Of a DNA stretch of 22,922 nucleotides, positions 15,803 through 22,922 are shown in pieces (position 1 is the stretch's first letter; the number at the start of each line of letters is the position of its first letter). The notes beneath the pieces were generated by a model, which worked only from the letters and a program-made list of their open reading frames with translations, was not told the origin of the DNA and did not search any database. The position numbers were made by a program, and so were the translations under genes. The DNA comes from Megamonas sp. UBA1799 (GTDB lineage Bacteria; Bacillota; Negativicutes; Selenomonadales; Selenomonadaceae): assembly GCA_002319815.1 (NCBI GenBank), contig DCFR01000055.1, positions 1 to 22,922 on the forward strand, written 5' to 3'.

Positions 15803-17143
15803 TTATTCCTCTGCCAGTTTAGTTGGTTCTGCTTCTTTTGGCGCGATGCTGTCATCAATTGCCTTACTGCCATGCAAGCCGTACTTCAGAGTGAGTACGG
15901 TGACGGCGCCGATGAACATGCAGGCAGCCATAAGAAAATATCCGAGATCGAACGAGCCGGTATGTGATTTGACAAAGCCCATCATATAAGGGCCGACCCA
16001 GCCGCCGAGATTGCCGCAGGAGTTGATGAGCGCCACAGAACCGGCGGCGGCCGGTCCGGTCAAAAAAGTGGTTGGTATCGTCCACCAGATGCCCATGGAC
16101 GCATAAATGCCAATAGCAGAAAGGCAAATGAGAAAGAGTGCCGTACCCATGTCCGTGGCAAATGGACTCAGCCCGAGCCCCAGAGCGCCGATGAAAAGAG
16201 TGCCGGCTACATGCCATACTTTATCGCCGGTTTTTGCCGAGGTATGGCCGACAATGATCTGCACGATGAGCGCTGCGGTCATCGGGATGGCAATTGCGCC
16301 GCCAATGAGCTGGGCCGACCAGCCGGAAAGTCCCTTGAGTACAGTCGGCATCCAGAAATTAAAGCCCCAGAAGCCGATGACCCACATAAAATAGATGAAA
16401 CAAAGTTTCAAAACTTTGGGATCGGTGAAAGCCTGCAGAACCGTGTATTTTTTAATTCTTTGCAGGCGGGCATGTTCTTCCTGATAGGCCTTGGTGAGAT
16501 AGTCTTTTTCAGCGGGGGTGAGCCAGGCAACCTGATTGGGACGATCCTTGACACCAAAGAAGAAAAAAACTGCGAAGGCCAGAGCTGGTACGGCTTCAAG
16601 AATAAACAGCTCCTGCCAGCCGTGCAGGCCGAAAAATGAAGTGTTGAGCAGCACGCCGGCCAGCGGAGCGCCAATAATCGTTGAGAGCAGCAAAGACGTC
16701 AGCATGAGCGACGTAGCGCGGGCGCGTTCCCCGGCGGTAAACCAGCGGGGAAACAACACGGAGTAAATGACCGGATAAAGACTGGCTTCCGACGCGCCGA
16801 GTAAAAAACGGTAAAGATAGAATTCAAATTGCGTCGACATGAAGGCCATGAGCACGCAGACACAGCCCCAAGTAAACATGATGCGGGCAATCCATTTTGT
16901 GGCGGAAAATTTGGCCGCAATTAACGAACCGGGAATTTCAAACAGGAGATAACCCATGAAAAAAATACCAGCGCCCGCGCCAAAAATTTCCGGTGTGATC
17001 CAGTCGAGGTTCTGCGTCATTGTCAGGGCGGCATAGGCAATGTTCACACGGTCAACGCAAGCAATAATCGAGACCAGAAAGACCGGCAGAATGATGCGGA
17101 GATCGCGTTTTCGTTTCAGAGTTTCCAGATTGACAGATTCCAT
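15803..17143 (-). CDS. MFS transporter, anion:cation symporter (ACS) family
   Basis: A 446-residue inner-membrane carrier with about 12 helices. Family marks are CVDRVNIAYA in helix 1, the helix-4 stretch RFLLGASEASLYPVIYSVLF followed by RWFTAGERARA, and a central cytoplasmic loop (about 205-250). ACS members usually import organic anions such as sugar acids or aromatic acids with protons; the substrate here is not evident. The start is ATG at 17143 with AGGAGG (complement of 17151-17156), 7 nt away. A longer open frame to 17260 only reads through the T-box terminator. Expression should depend on the T-box leader upstream, so the substrate is probably linked to an amino acid, by specifier reading isoleucine. 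It ends at a shared bidirectional terminator. Confidence 0.88.
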   Translation of the reverse strand: MESVNLETLKRKRDLRIILPVFLVSIIACVDRVNIAYAALTMTQNLDWITPEIFGAGAGIFFMGYLLFEIPGSLIAAKFSATKWIARIMFTWGCVCVLMAFMSTQFEFYLYRFLLGASEASLYPVIYSVLFPRWFTAGERARATSLMLTSLLLSTIIGAPLAGVLLNTSFFGLHGWQELFILEAVPALAFAVFFFFGVKDRPNQVAWLTPAEKDYLTKAYQEEHARLQRIKKYTVLQAFTDPKVLKLCFIYFMWVIGFWGFNFWMPTVLKGLSGWSAQLIGGAIAIPMTAALIVQIIVGHTSAKTGDKVWHVAGTLFIGALGLGLSPFATDMGTALFLICLSAIGIYASMGIWWTIPTTFLTGPAAAGSVALINSCGNLGGWVGPYMMGFVKSHTGSFDLGYFLMAACMFIGAVTVLTLKYGLHGSKAIDDSIAPKEAEPTKLAEE

Positions 17144-17169
17144 GATAATTCCTCCTAAAAATATAAATA

Positions 17170-17480
17170 AATAAAAATAAACCTCTATCCCATAAAGGGA
17201 CGGAGGTTTTGTTTCCGTGGTACCACCCAGATTTCCGGCGCAGCGGCGTCGGACGCTCAACGTACATACATACGCGTTTCCGATAACGTGGATCAGACGT
17301 GGCTGCTTACCGTATGTTCAGCGGCCCTTCTCAGGGAGGATTTTCCTCATTACTCCGGCTACCGTCTCACAGCAAATCGACGGCTCTCTGCAAACCTCGG
17401 CAAAAAGTACTCGTTCCCATCATCGAATTTCTTGGTTGTTATGAATTTTTGTTAAAACGGAGATTAATTACGACTTGATG
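17170..17480 (-). promoter_or_regulatory. T-box riboswitch (probable isoleucine specifier)
   Basis: Minus-strand leader with the T-box parts in order. The Stem I specifier-loop 5' side is ACGAGTA after GGGA (17418-17408). The AG-bulge region GCAGAGAGCCG follows, with an apical CCGTC/GACGG stem. The specifier side GAAA-ATC-C then precedes TCCC, with ATC at 17341-17339. The T-box core GGGTGGTACCACGG (17228-17215) comes next. Last is a terminator hairpin AACCTC/GAGGTT with inner GTCCC/GGGAT, followed by TTTATTTTTATTT (about 17209-17168). GTCCC can alternatively pair with the T-box GGG to form the antiterminator. UGGU in the core implies a tRNA with discriminator A73, which suits tRNA-Ile. It is about 20-30 nt from the transporter start. 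Confidence 0.93.
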
Positions 17481-17486
17481 TAAAAT

Positions 17487-17515
17487 AATATACACTCATA
17501 TTGGACAACTGTCAA
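17487..17515 (-). promoter_or_regulatory. Sigma-A promoter of the T-box/MFS transcript
   Basis: On the minus strand: a perfect TTGACA (17515-17510), a 17-nt spacer and TATATT (17492-17487). Transcription should begin near 17480, about 60 nt before Stem I. Confidence 0.88.
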
Positions 17516-17575
17516 GATTATTTTTACTGGTTTTTTCTTGACGATTGTATGACGACATAGAAACTGCTGCCAATA

Positions 17576-17599
17576 CGCATGTGAAAGATTTCGCATGCG
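17576..17599. promoter_or_regulatory. 24-bp near-perfect palindrome (candidate operator)
   Basis: The halves CGCATG-T-GAAA and TTTC-G-CATGCG flank a central GA. Ten of twelve positions in each half are symmetric (mismatches at the centre and at the T/G pair). It lies 49 bp upstream of the fabK -35 and 61 bp from the divergent T-box promoter -35, so it could serve either. The rest of 17521-17647 shows no gene. Confidence 0.5.
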
Positions 17600-17647
17600 C
17601 GGGGGAGCCAGAGAGTTTTGGTGGTAGTAAGGCGGAAAAAGGAATAG

Positions 17648-17677
17648 TTGCCTTGGCAGGGAGGGATGTGATATAAT
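17648..17677 (+). promoter_or_regulatory. Promoter of fabK
   Basis: TTGCCT (17648-17653), 18 nt, then the extended -10 TGATATAAT with TATAAT at 17672-17677. It lies 45 nt upstream of the ATG. Confidence 0.8.
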
Positions 17678-17722
17678 GAAATTATGATAAAAGATAATTA
17701 TTGTTATATGGAGGAATAATAA

Positions 17723-18667
17723 ATGAAAAGAATGATTACGGATGTTCTGGGAATTCAATATCCGGTACTGCAGGGTGGGATGGCCTGGATTGCCGACGCC
17801 GGGCTAGCGGCTGCTGTTTCCAATGCCGGGGGCGCCGGCATCATATCGACCGGCGGACGTACGACGGAGTATACGCGGGAGGCAATCCGCCGGGCCAAGG
17901 AACTCACGACGCGGCCATTTGGCGTTAATATCATGTTGATGGCGCCGAATAAAGAGGAGATCGTGCAGGTAGTTTGTGAGGAAAAACCGGCTTTTGTTAC
18001 TTTGGGAGCGGGGAATCCGGTGCCCTTCTTTGCTCAGCTGCATGCTGCCGGGTTGAAGGTGCTGCCGGTGATACCTAATGTCAAGCTGGCAAAACGGGTT
18101 GAGGCCGCCGGCGCGGATGCCATTGTGGCGGAAGGAATGGAAGGCGGCGGCCATATTGGCGTGTTGACGACCATGGCCCTGATGACGCAGGTTATTCCGG
18201 AGGTTTCCCTGCCGGTAGTGGCTGCCGGCGGCTTTGCGGATGGTCGCGGTATTGCGGCTGCTTTAGTGATGGGGGCGGCCGGAGTGCAGCTGGGCACGCG
18301 GTTCCTTTTGGCTGCAGAATGTCCGGTTCATCCGAATGTGAAGCAAAAACTAATAGAAGCAGTCGATACGGATACAATTGTTACCGGTTATACTTTAAAT
18401 GGCGCGGTGCGTGGTCTGCGCAATCCGTTTACGGAAAAATTTGTCGCGTTGGAGAATGAAGGCAAGACGGATAAGGAAACCTTGAGCCTGATGACGCGGG
18501 GAACCAACCGGCTGGCAGCGGTCGACGGCGATACCGTGAATGGCATGATGCAGGCTGGACAGTCCTTGCTGCCGTTGAAAAAGATCGAATCGGCACAGGT
18601 GATTATGGATGCGTTGATGCGTGAAACCAGGGAGACGCTGGCCGCCGCCGCTGCGATTCATATTTGA
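17723..18667 (+). CDS. fabK: Enoyl-[acyl-carrier-protein] reductase II, FabK
   Basis: A 314-residue FMN-dependent NAD(P)H enoyl-ACP reductase catalysing the last step of each fatty-acid elongation round. It is a TIM barrel of the 2-nitropropane dioxygenase family. Marks are the N-terminal IQYPVLQGGMAWIADAGLAAAVSNAGG, the phosphate-binding GFADGRG and MGAAGVQLGTRFL, and AEGMEGGGHIG with His144, the position of the essential histidine in pneumococcal FabK. The length matches FabK (about 318). The start ATG is 8 nt after GGAGG (17710-17714). It stands alone with its own promoter and terminator, not in a fab cluster. A nitronate monooxygenase is the alternative; the EGMEGGGHIG segment favours FabK. 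Confidence 0.9.
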   Translation: MKRMITDVLGIQYPVLQGGMAWIADAGLAAAVSNAGGAGIISTGGRTTEYTREAIRRAKELTTRPFGVNIMLMAPNKEEIVQVVCEEKPAFVTLGAGNPVPFFAQLHAAGLKVLPVIPNVKLAKRVEAAGADAIVAEGMEGGGHIGVLTTMALMTQVIPEVSLPVVAAGGFADGRGIAAALVMGAAGVQLGTRFLLAAECPVHPNVKQKLIEAVDTDTIVTGYTLNGAVRGLRNPFTEKFVALENEGKTDKETLSLMTRGTNRLAAVDGDTVNGMMQAGQSLLPLKKIESAQVIMDALMRETRETLAAAAAIHI

Positions 18668-18709
18668 TCCGGTGATATGTGGCAGCCTATAGGGGCAGAA
18701 ATTGAACAG

Positions 18710-18760
18710 AAGCGACGGCGGCGTTTTGTCTGCCGTCGCTTTTGTCTGTTTTTTTTGAGG
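18710..18760 (+). terminator. Rho-independent terminator after fabK
   Basis: AAGCGACGGC (18710-18719) pairs with GCCGTCGCTT (18732-18741). A T-rich tail with eight consecutive Ts follows. Confidence 0.9.
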
Positions 18761-18968
18761 GAGAAAAAGCAGATGGGCAGGAAATAGGACCGTCTGCGGC
18801 GAAGTCTTTCATGATTTTATCCGAATGACGGACTCGCTCTCATACGCCGTCCTTTACAGGCAGCGCATAAAGAGCGATGAAGTTTCTGGAAAAATTCGGC
18901 TGGGGTTTCGGCGGTGTTAAGCTGCCGCCGGAACGCAGTCTTCATTTGTGAAATCGGGGGAAAAATGC
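18761..18968 (+). other. Intergenic region with a possible 24-codon ORF
   Basis: No clear promoter or gene was found. One short frame, ATG 18877 to TGA 18951, would encode a 24-residue peptide beginning MKFLEKFGWGFGG, with only a weak AAAGAG ribosome site. Its stop is 17 nt before the start of the next gene. A 5-bp GACGG/CCGTC pair (18827-18851) is too weak to call. Confidence 0.3.
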
Positions 18969-20219
18969 ATGCATCATGATGAAAGTGAGCCGCCGGCGGG
19001 AGAACATCATATACTTGAGCTTACAGAACCTTCATATATGGAAAAGTTTACCTGCTGGGGCGGAAGCTGTCCGGATACCTGCTGCCAGCGCTGGGACATT
19101 GTACTCGATGCGGCCACATGCGAGCGCTATGCGCATAGCCGGGATACCGGGTTTCGGCATGACACGGCAAAGGCGATTGAGCATCGGCAGGAAGCGGGGC
19201 AAGAGCTTGCCGTGATCCGGCTGGGAAGGGGACAGCGCTGTCCGTTTTTGCGCAATGACGGTTGGTGCCTGATTCAGCGGCGCACGTCGGAGTTCTATTT
19301 GTCAGAAGTTTGCCGCACATATCCGCGCGTCATTCATATCTGGAAAGATACCGAAGCGGAACGGGCACTCTGCTTGTCGTGCATTGCCGCCGCCCATCTC
19401 ATTTTGGGCAGGGATGAACCGATCTGTCTGAGAAAGCGGGAACTGGATGAGGCCGAGTGGGCCGGATTGCGGATTGCCGGTCGGGGGCAGCAGCCGCTGC
19501 CCTGGAGTCCGTTCTTACGGCAGCAATTGGTGGAAGTGCTGCAGCATCGTTTGCTGCCGCTGCGGCAGCGGCTGTTTTTAGCGGATCAGTTGTTCTGGCA
19601 GGCGGGGCATTTGTCGGGACATCATGCGGCGAAGCATTTTGCGGAGCTGGCAGCGACCTGGCATGCAAAGTGGGAAGACGGACGGCCGCAGCTGCCAGAA
19701 GCACCTTCTGCTGCCGGACAGCTGGAACAATTGCAGTGTCTGGTCCTGCATCGTTTAGAGAGCCAGCAGCTCCGACCGGAGTTTCAACAGCGACTAAAGG
19801 CGCTGGCGGTCAGCTGGCATTTCGCTGCCGGGCAGCGTCCTTCTTTGGCTATGGCGCGGCAGTACAGTGAAGGCCGTGAACTTTATGCAATGGAGGTGCG
19901 CCCGTCGTATGGCATGTTTTGGGAAAACTTTCTGGTGAATGGCGTTTTTAAAGACCTTTTTTTGCTGGCCGATGAAGCGGCATTTTATGCCGGTTGGTTT
20001 CGCCTGCTGGTCCAGATGGCGTTTCTGCGTCTGCTGTTGCTGACAAAGGCGCTCGATAGCGGCAGCCTGCCGCCGCGGGATGAAGCTGTCTGGCTGGCAC
20101 ATCTGGTTGGTCAGGAAGTGGGCCATGACGCGCTGTATCTGGAGCAAATGCGGCGGCATCTGGCAGCCGGCGGCGATGAGAGCGCTGCGGTACAGGTGTT
20201 TTGCCGGCAGATGATTTAA
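18969..20219 (+). CDS. FliB-like flagellin lysine-N-methylase family protein
   Basis: A 416-residue protein of the FliB family, with a Cys cluster of the YkgJ type. Two Cys blocks are clear: FTCWGGSCPDTCC (Cys29, 34, 38, 39) and RCPFLRNDGWC...SEVCRTYPR (Cys91, 100, 115), plus CLSC (135, 138). These are the conserved cysteines of the family, and Salmonella FliB has been reported to bind an iron-sulfur cluster. FliB methylates surface lysines of flagellin. No flagellin or other flagellar gene is in view, so the substrate is uncertain, although a chemoreceptor gene lies 14 kb away. The start chosen is ATG 18969, 8 nt after GGGGGA; a GTG 21 nt upstream is possible. Confidence 0.82.
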   Translation: MHHDESEPPAGEHHILELTEPSYMEKFTCWGGSCPDTCCQRWDIVLDAATCERYAHSRDTGFRHDTAKAIEHRQEAGQELAVIRLGRGQRCPFLRNDGWCLIQRRTSEFYLSEVCRTYPRVIHIWKDTEAERALCLSCIAAAHLILGRDEPICLRKRELDEAEWAGLRIAGRGQQPLPWSPFLRQQLVEVLQHRLLPLRQRLFLADQLFWQAGHLSGHHAAKHFAELAATWHAKWEDGRPQLPEAPSAAGQLEQLQCLVLHRLESQQLRPEFQQRLKALAVSWHFAAGQRPSLAMARQYSEGRELYAMEVRPSYGMFWENFLVNGVFKDLFLLADEAAFYAGWFRLLVQMAFLRLLLLTKALDSGSLPPRDEAVWLAHLVGQEVGHDALYLEQMRRHLAAGGDESAAVQVFCRQMI

Positions 20220-20247
20220 AAAAGCAGATAAAAAACGGAGGCTGTTT

Positions 20248-20709
20248 ATGCATATTTTTGTGGATGCGGATGCTTGCCCGGTGGTACGGGAGACGGAAGC
20301 GGCGGCGCAGCGTTATGGGATATCTATGACGCTGCTTTGTGATACAAACCATGTTCTGAAATCGGAGTACAGTGAGATTCGGGTCGTGGGCGCCGGGGCG
20401 GATGCAGTGGATTTTGCCCTGATTAATCTTTGCCGGGCGGGCGATATTGTCGTGACGCAGGATTATGGCGTGGCGGCGATGGCGCTGGGAAAACGAGCGT
20501 TTTGCATTCATCAGAGCGGTCGATGGTATACGGATGAGAATATTGATGAACTTCTTATGGAGCGTCATCTGGTGAAAAAGGCGCGTCGGGCTTCGGGTAA
20601 AATACATTTGAAGGGGCCGGCAAAGCGGACGTCAGCCGATAATGTGCGCTTTTCCGCTTCCTTGGAAGCGTTGCTGCGCATGGCTTTGGGGCCGGCAGCA
20701 TCCGAATAA
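20248..20709 (+). CDS. UPF0178 family protein (YaiI/YqxD, DUF188)
   Basis: A 153-residue cytoplasmic protein of the YaiI/YqxD family. The N-terminal HIFVDADACPVVRE, the middle DIVVTQDYGVAAMAL and the C-terminal KGPAKRTSADNVRF are the family signatures. The conserved aspartates (DADACP, TQDYG) resemble those of PIN-like nucleases, but no function is established. The start is ATG 20248 with GGAGG at 20237-20241. It follows the FliB-like gene by 28 nt, so the two are probably one transcript. Confidence 0.92.
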   Translation: MHIFVDADACPVVRETEAAAQRYGISMTLLCDTNHVLKSEYSEIRVVGAGADAVDFALINLCRAGDIVVTQDYGVAAMALGKRAFCIHQSGRWYTDENIDELLMERHLVKKARRASGKIHLKGPAKRTSADNVRFSASLEALLRMALGPAASE

Positions 20710-20732
20710 ATTCAAGTTGCACCGCAGGGGAA

Positions 20733-20767
20733 ATTTGCTTGCAAATCGCAGCGGGGAAGACTATAAT
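20733..20767 (+). promoter_or_regulatory. Promoter of ABC transporter operon with overlapping palindrome
   Basis: TTGCAA (20739-20744), 17 nt, a perfect TATAAT (20762-20767). A 14-bp palindrome, ATTTGC-TT-GCAAAT (20733-20746), covers the -35 element and is a plausible repressor operator. Similar CGCAG-GGGAA strings flank it on both sides. Confidence 0.8.
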
Positions 20768-20802
20768 AAAGCCAGTTCAGGAAGAGGAAAGAGGTGGTAA
20801 AT

Positions 20803-20919
20803 ATGGACAGCGGGGCCGGTAGTGGGCATTTATGCAGCCAACAAAATGAAAATTACAGGAGGGACGCGTATGACTATATTTACCAGTCCGCAAGGGTCCT
20901 GGCATCGCTGGGCATCTGA
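20803..20919 (+). CDS. Possible 38-residue upstream ORF overlapping permease start
   Basis: ATG 20803 sits 5 nt after GAGGTGG (20791-20797), and the frame runs to TGA at 20917-20919. It passes out of frame through the permease ribosome site (20857-20863) and ATG (20870). The peptide begins MDSGAGSGHLCSQQNE and resembles nothing I know. Translation of it could modulate permease initiation; it may also be chance. Confidence 0.35.
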   Translation: MDSGAGSGHLCSQQNENYRRDAYDYIYQSARVLASLGI

Positions 20920-22612
20920 TGGTGCTCTGCTCAGCCTGCTTTTTGTTCTTTTTTTTGCGGTGATGAAACTGGGAGCGGGTATGGTAGTGCCATTTTCAGA
21001 GGCCAATCCGCCGGTGATTGATTTGTCGCCGTCATTATTGCCATATTATGCGGGGCGTTCGCTATTACGCATGTTTTTAGCGTTTGGCGCCTCGCTTATT
21101 TTCACGCTTATTTACGGCTATCTGGCGGCGAAAAGCCGGATTGCCGGCCGGGTGCTGGTGCCGCTGCTGGATGTTTTGCAGTCGGTGCCGGTACTGGGTT
21201 TTTTGTCGGCTACCATCGCGGCTTTTATGGCGCTTTTTCCTGGCAGTCTGCTCGGCGTGGAATGTGCTTCTATTTTCGCTATTTTTACCGGGCAGGCATG
21301 GAATATGACGTTTAGTTTTTATCATTCTCTGACAACCGTGCCCAGAGAACTGCAGGAGGCAGCCGCTATGCTGCGGCTGAATGCCTGGCAGTGTTTTCGC
21401 CGGTTGGAGTTGCCGGCGGCGGCTATGGGACTTATCTGGAATGGGATGATGTCCTTTGGCGGCGGCTGGTTCTTTCTGGCGGCCAGTGAGGCGATTACGG
21501 TGCTTGGCGAGGATATTCATCTGCCGGGTATCGGTTCTTATCTGGCGTCGGCAGCGGAGACCGGTAATATCCGGGCCATGGGCTATGCAATGCTGGTGAT
21601 GGCCGTGATGGTCTGGCTGACGGATCAGCTGTTCTGGCGACCGCTGATTGTCTGGGGACAGAGGTTCAAATTGGAACTGTCTTCTTCGGAGGTACAGCCA
21701 GAATCCATTGTATATGATGCTTTACAGGGATCAAGGCTGGCGCATGCGATCTGGATCGGATTTTTAGCGCCGGCCGGCCGCCTGGTGAACTCTTTGTTTG
21801 ACCGCGTCGCGGATCTTTTGGCCCGTTATACGTCGGCTCCGAGGCTGCAGGAGCATAAGACCGGACTTGCAAAATTTGGCTGGCTGCTGGCGGCAGCGGC
21901 GCTGGCTGCCTGGCTTTGGACGCCGGCACAGGAAGCCGCCGTCATGTTGCTTTCTCTTGGCTGGCAGGGGATCGGACCGGTATTCTGGTTGGGGATCCTT
22001 ACCTGGCTGCGCGTGTTGGCCGCCTTGCTGCTGGGCTCTTTGTGGACGATACCGGCAGGGATCTGGATCGGGCTGCATCCGCGGCTGACCGGTCGGCTGC
22101 AGCCGTTGGTGCAGTTTGCAGCAGCATTTCCGGCCAATATGCTGTTTCCGTTTTTGACGCTGTTGTTTGTCTGGATGCATATTGATTTTTCCTATGGATC
22201 GGTAGTGCTGATGCTGCTGGGGACGCAGTGGTATATTCTTTTTAATGTGATTGCCGGAGCTTCAGCTTTGCCAAATGATCTGCTGGAGGCAGCGGATATG
22301 TTGAAACTGCATGGCTGGCAGAAGTGGCGTACGGTGATTTTGCCGGGTATTTTTCCGCATCTGGTGACGGGACTGGTGACGGCTTCCGGCGGAGCCTGGA
22401 ATGCCAGCATCGTCTCGGAACTGGTTTCCTGGCAGGGACAGACTTTTACTGCGCAGGGACTGGGCGCGTATATTACGCAAAATACAGCGGCGGGCAATTG
22501 GCCGCAGATTATTCTGGGGTTGATCGTCATGTGTATTTTTGTTGTTGTTTTCAATCGGTTGGTATGGCAGCGGCTGTATCAGCTTTCTGTGGATAAATAT
22601 CATTTGGAATAG
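20870..22612 (+). CDS. Fused two-domain ABC transporter permease (NitT/TauT type)
   Basis: A 580-residue inner-membrane protein made of two BPD_transp_1 permease domains in tandem (about 60-275 and 375-570), roughly 12 helices in total, so one chain may replace the usual homodimer. Each half has an EAA loop for ATPase contact: VPRELQEAAAMLRLNAW near 157 and LPNDLLEAADMLKLHGW near 467. The second half keeps the usual end of nitrate/sulfonate/taurine permeases (GAWNASIVSELV, GLGAYI). The start is ATG 20870 with AGGAGGG at 20857-20863; an ATG 48 nt upstream has no site. An ATPase gene follows 11 nt later. No substrate-binding protein is visible in the window. Confidence 0.9.
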   Translation: MTIFTSPQGSWHRWASDGALLSLLFVLFFAVMKLGAGMVVPFSEANPPVIDLSPSLLPYYAGRSLLRMFLAFGASLIFTLIYGYLAAKSRIAGRVLVPLLDVLQSVPVLGFLSATIAAFMALFPGSLLGVECASIFAIFTGQAWNMTFSFYHSLTTVPRELQEAAAMLRLNAWQCFRRLELPAAAMGLIWNGMMSFGGGWFFLAASEAITVLGEDIHLPGIGSYLASAAETGNIRAMGYAMLVMAVMVWLTDQLFWRPLIVWGQRFKLELSSSEVQPESIVYDALQGSRLAHAIWIGFLAPAGRLVNSLFDRVADLLARYTSAPRLQEHKTGLAKFGWLLAAAALAAWLWTPAQEAAVMLLSLGWQGIGPVFWLGILTWLRVLAALLLGSLWTIPAGIWIGLHPRLTGRLQPLVQFAAAFPANMLFPFLTLLFVWMHIDFSYGSVVLMLLGTQWYILFNVIAGASALPNDLLEAADMLKLHGWQKWRTVILPGIFPHLVTGLVTASGGAWNASIVSELVSWQGQTFTAQGLGAYITQNTAAGNWPQIILGLIVMCIFVVVFNRLVWQRLYQLSVDKYHLE

Positions 22613-22623
22613 GAGGGATTGAT

Positions 22624-22922
22624 ATGAAGACTCTGCTGGAATTGAAAGATGTCGGACGGAAATTTGTGTTGCCGGATGGCAATGATGGGGCGGCCGGGGA
22701 AAAAACCATTTTGGATCATATCAATCTGCAGGTGACTGAAGGCGAATTTTTGGCGATTCTGGGGCCGTCGGGTTCCGGCAAGTCAACTTTACTGCGCATT
22801 ATGTGCGGGTTGATACCGGCATCGTCCGGGCAAGTGCTTTGCGGCGGAAAGTCGGTGCAGGGGATTAATACGGAAGCGGCGCTGGTCTTTCAGTCTTTTG
22901 CGCTTTTTCCCTGGCTGACGGT
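22624..22922 (+). CDS. ABC transporter ATP-binding protein (partial, cut by window end)
   Basis: The first 99 codons of the ATPase that energises the fused permease. Visible are the N-terminal strand LLELKDVGRKF, Walker A GPSGSGKST (47-55) and the Q-loop VFQSFALFPWLTV (Gln90), typical of the nitrate/sulfonate/taurine subfamily. The start is ATG 22624 with AGGAGGG at 22611-22617, which overlaps the permease stop. The signature motif and Walker B lie beyond the window. Confidence 0.92.
   Translation, partial: MKTLLELKDVGRKFVLPDGNDGAAGEKTILDHINLQVTEGEFLAILGPSGSGKSTLLRIMCGLIPASSGQVLCGGKSVQGINTEAALVFQSFALFPWLT

Noticed and set aside
17144..17260. N-terminal extension of the MFS protein by 39 codons
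   Set aside because: This stretch is the T-box core and terminator in the untranslated leader. A strong AGGAGG lies directly before the ATG at 17143.
17217..17444. 75-codon plus-strand frame
   Set aside because: It is the antisense of the T-box leader and has no ribosome binding site.
1..22922. CRISPR array, tRNA, rRNA, insertion sequence or prophage gene
   Set aside because: No regular repeat-spacer pattern, cloverleaf sequence or transposase/integrase frame was seen on either strand.

Overview
The window reads as a chromosomal segment of a low-to-mid GC Bacillota (Firmicutes). The evidence is near-perfect AGGAGG ribosome binding sites, sigma-A-type promoters (TTGACA/TATAAT), TTG and GTG starts behind strong Shine-Dalgarno sites, a T-box riboswitch, a FabK-type enoyl-ACP reductase and Rho-independent terminators. 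Methyl-accepting chemotaxis, GGDEF and FliB-like genes point to a motile, c-di-GMP-using anaerobe. A Negativicutes member is my best guess, by impression only.

Layout. (1) 86-2884: a likely operon of a FIST-domain sensor, a soluble PAS-less histidine kinase and a small membrane protein with two His-X13-His pairs, the arrangement of a bis-heme ferric-reductase-like cytochrome b. (2) 2885-4960: a promoter and a chemoreceptor gene broken by one in-frame amber codon, ending in a long bidirectional terminator. (3) 5006-6396: a membrane diguanylate cyclase divergent from a tiny Cro/C1-type regulator. Between them lies an operator array of four 7-bp sites at exact 13-bp steps; its promoter-proximal palindrome has the consensus -10 of the cyclase promoter as its core. 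(4) 6397-15795: a terminator and promoter, an unknown N-terminally anchored protein, then the four tightly packed genes of a type III Wadjet (JetABCD, DUF2397/DUF2398/TIGR02680/DUF2399) anti-plasmid SMC system, followed by a CPFC thioredoxin-fold protein and a terminator.

(5) 15803-17515, minus strand: an ACS-type MFS transporter behind a complete T-box leader with its own sigma-A promoter. By alignment to the glyQS specifier loop the specifier reads AUC (isoleucine). (6) 17576-18760: a near-perfect 24-bp palindrome, a promoter, a stand-alone fabK and a terminator. (7) 18969-20709: a FliB-like Cys-cluster protein and a UPF0178 (YaiI/YqxD) protein. (8) 20733-22922: a promoter overlapped by a 14-bp palindrome, a 38-codon upstream ORF, a fused two-domain NitT/TauT-type ABC permease and the start of its ATPase, cut by the window edge.

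The defence operon is a known family. The least-described items are the operator array controlling a cyclase, the isoleucine-type T-box on an MFS carrier, the FIST/kinase/cytochrome set, and the unknown genes flanking Wadjet.
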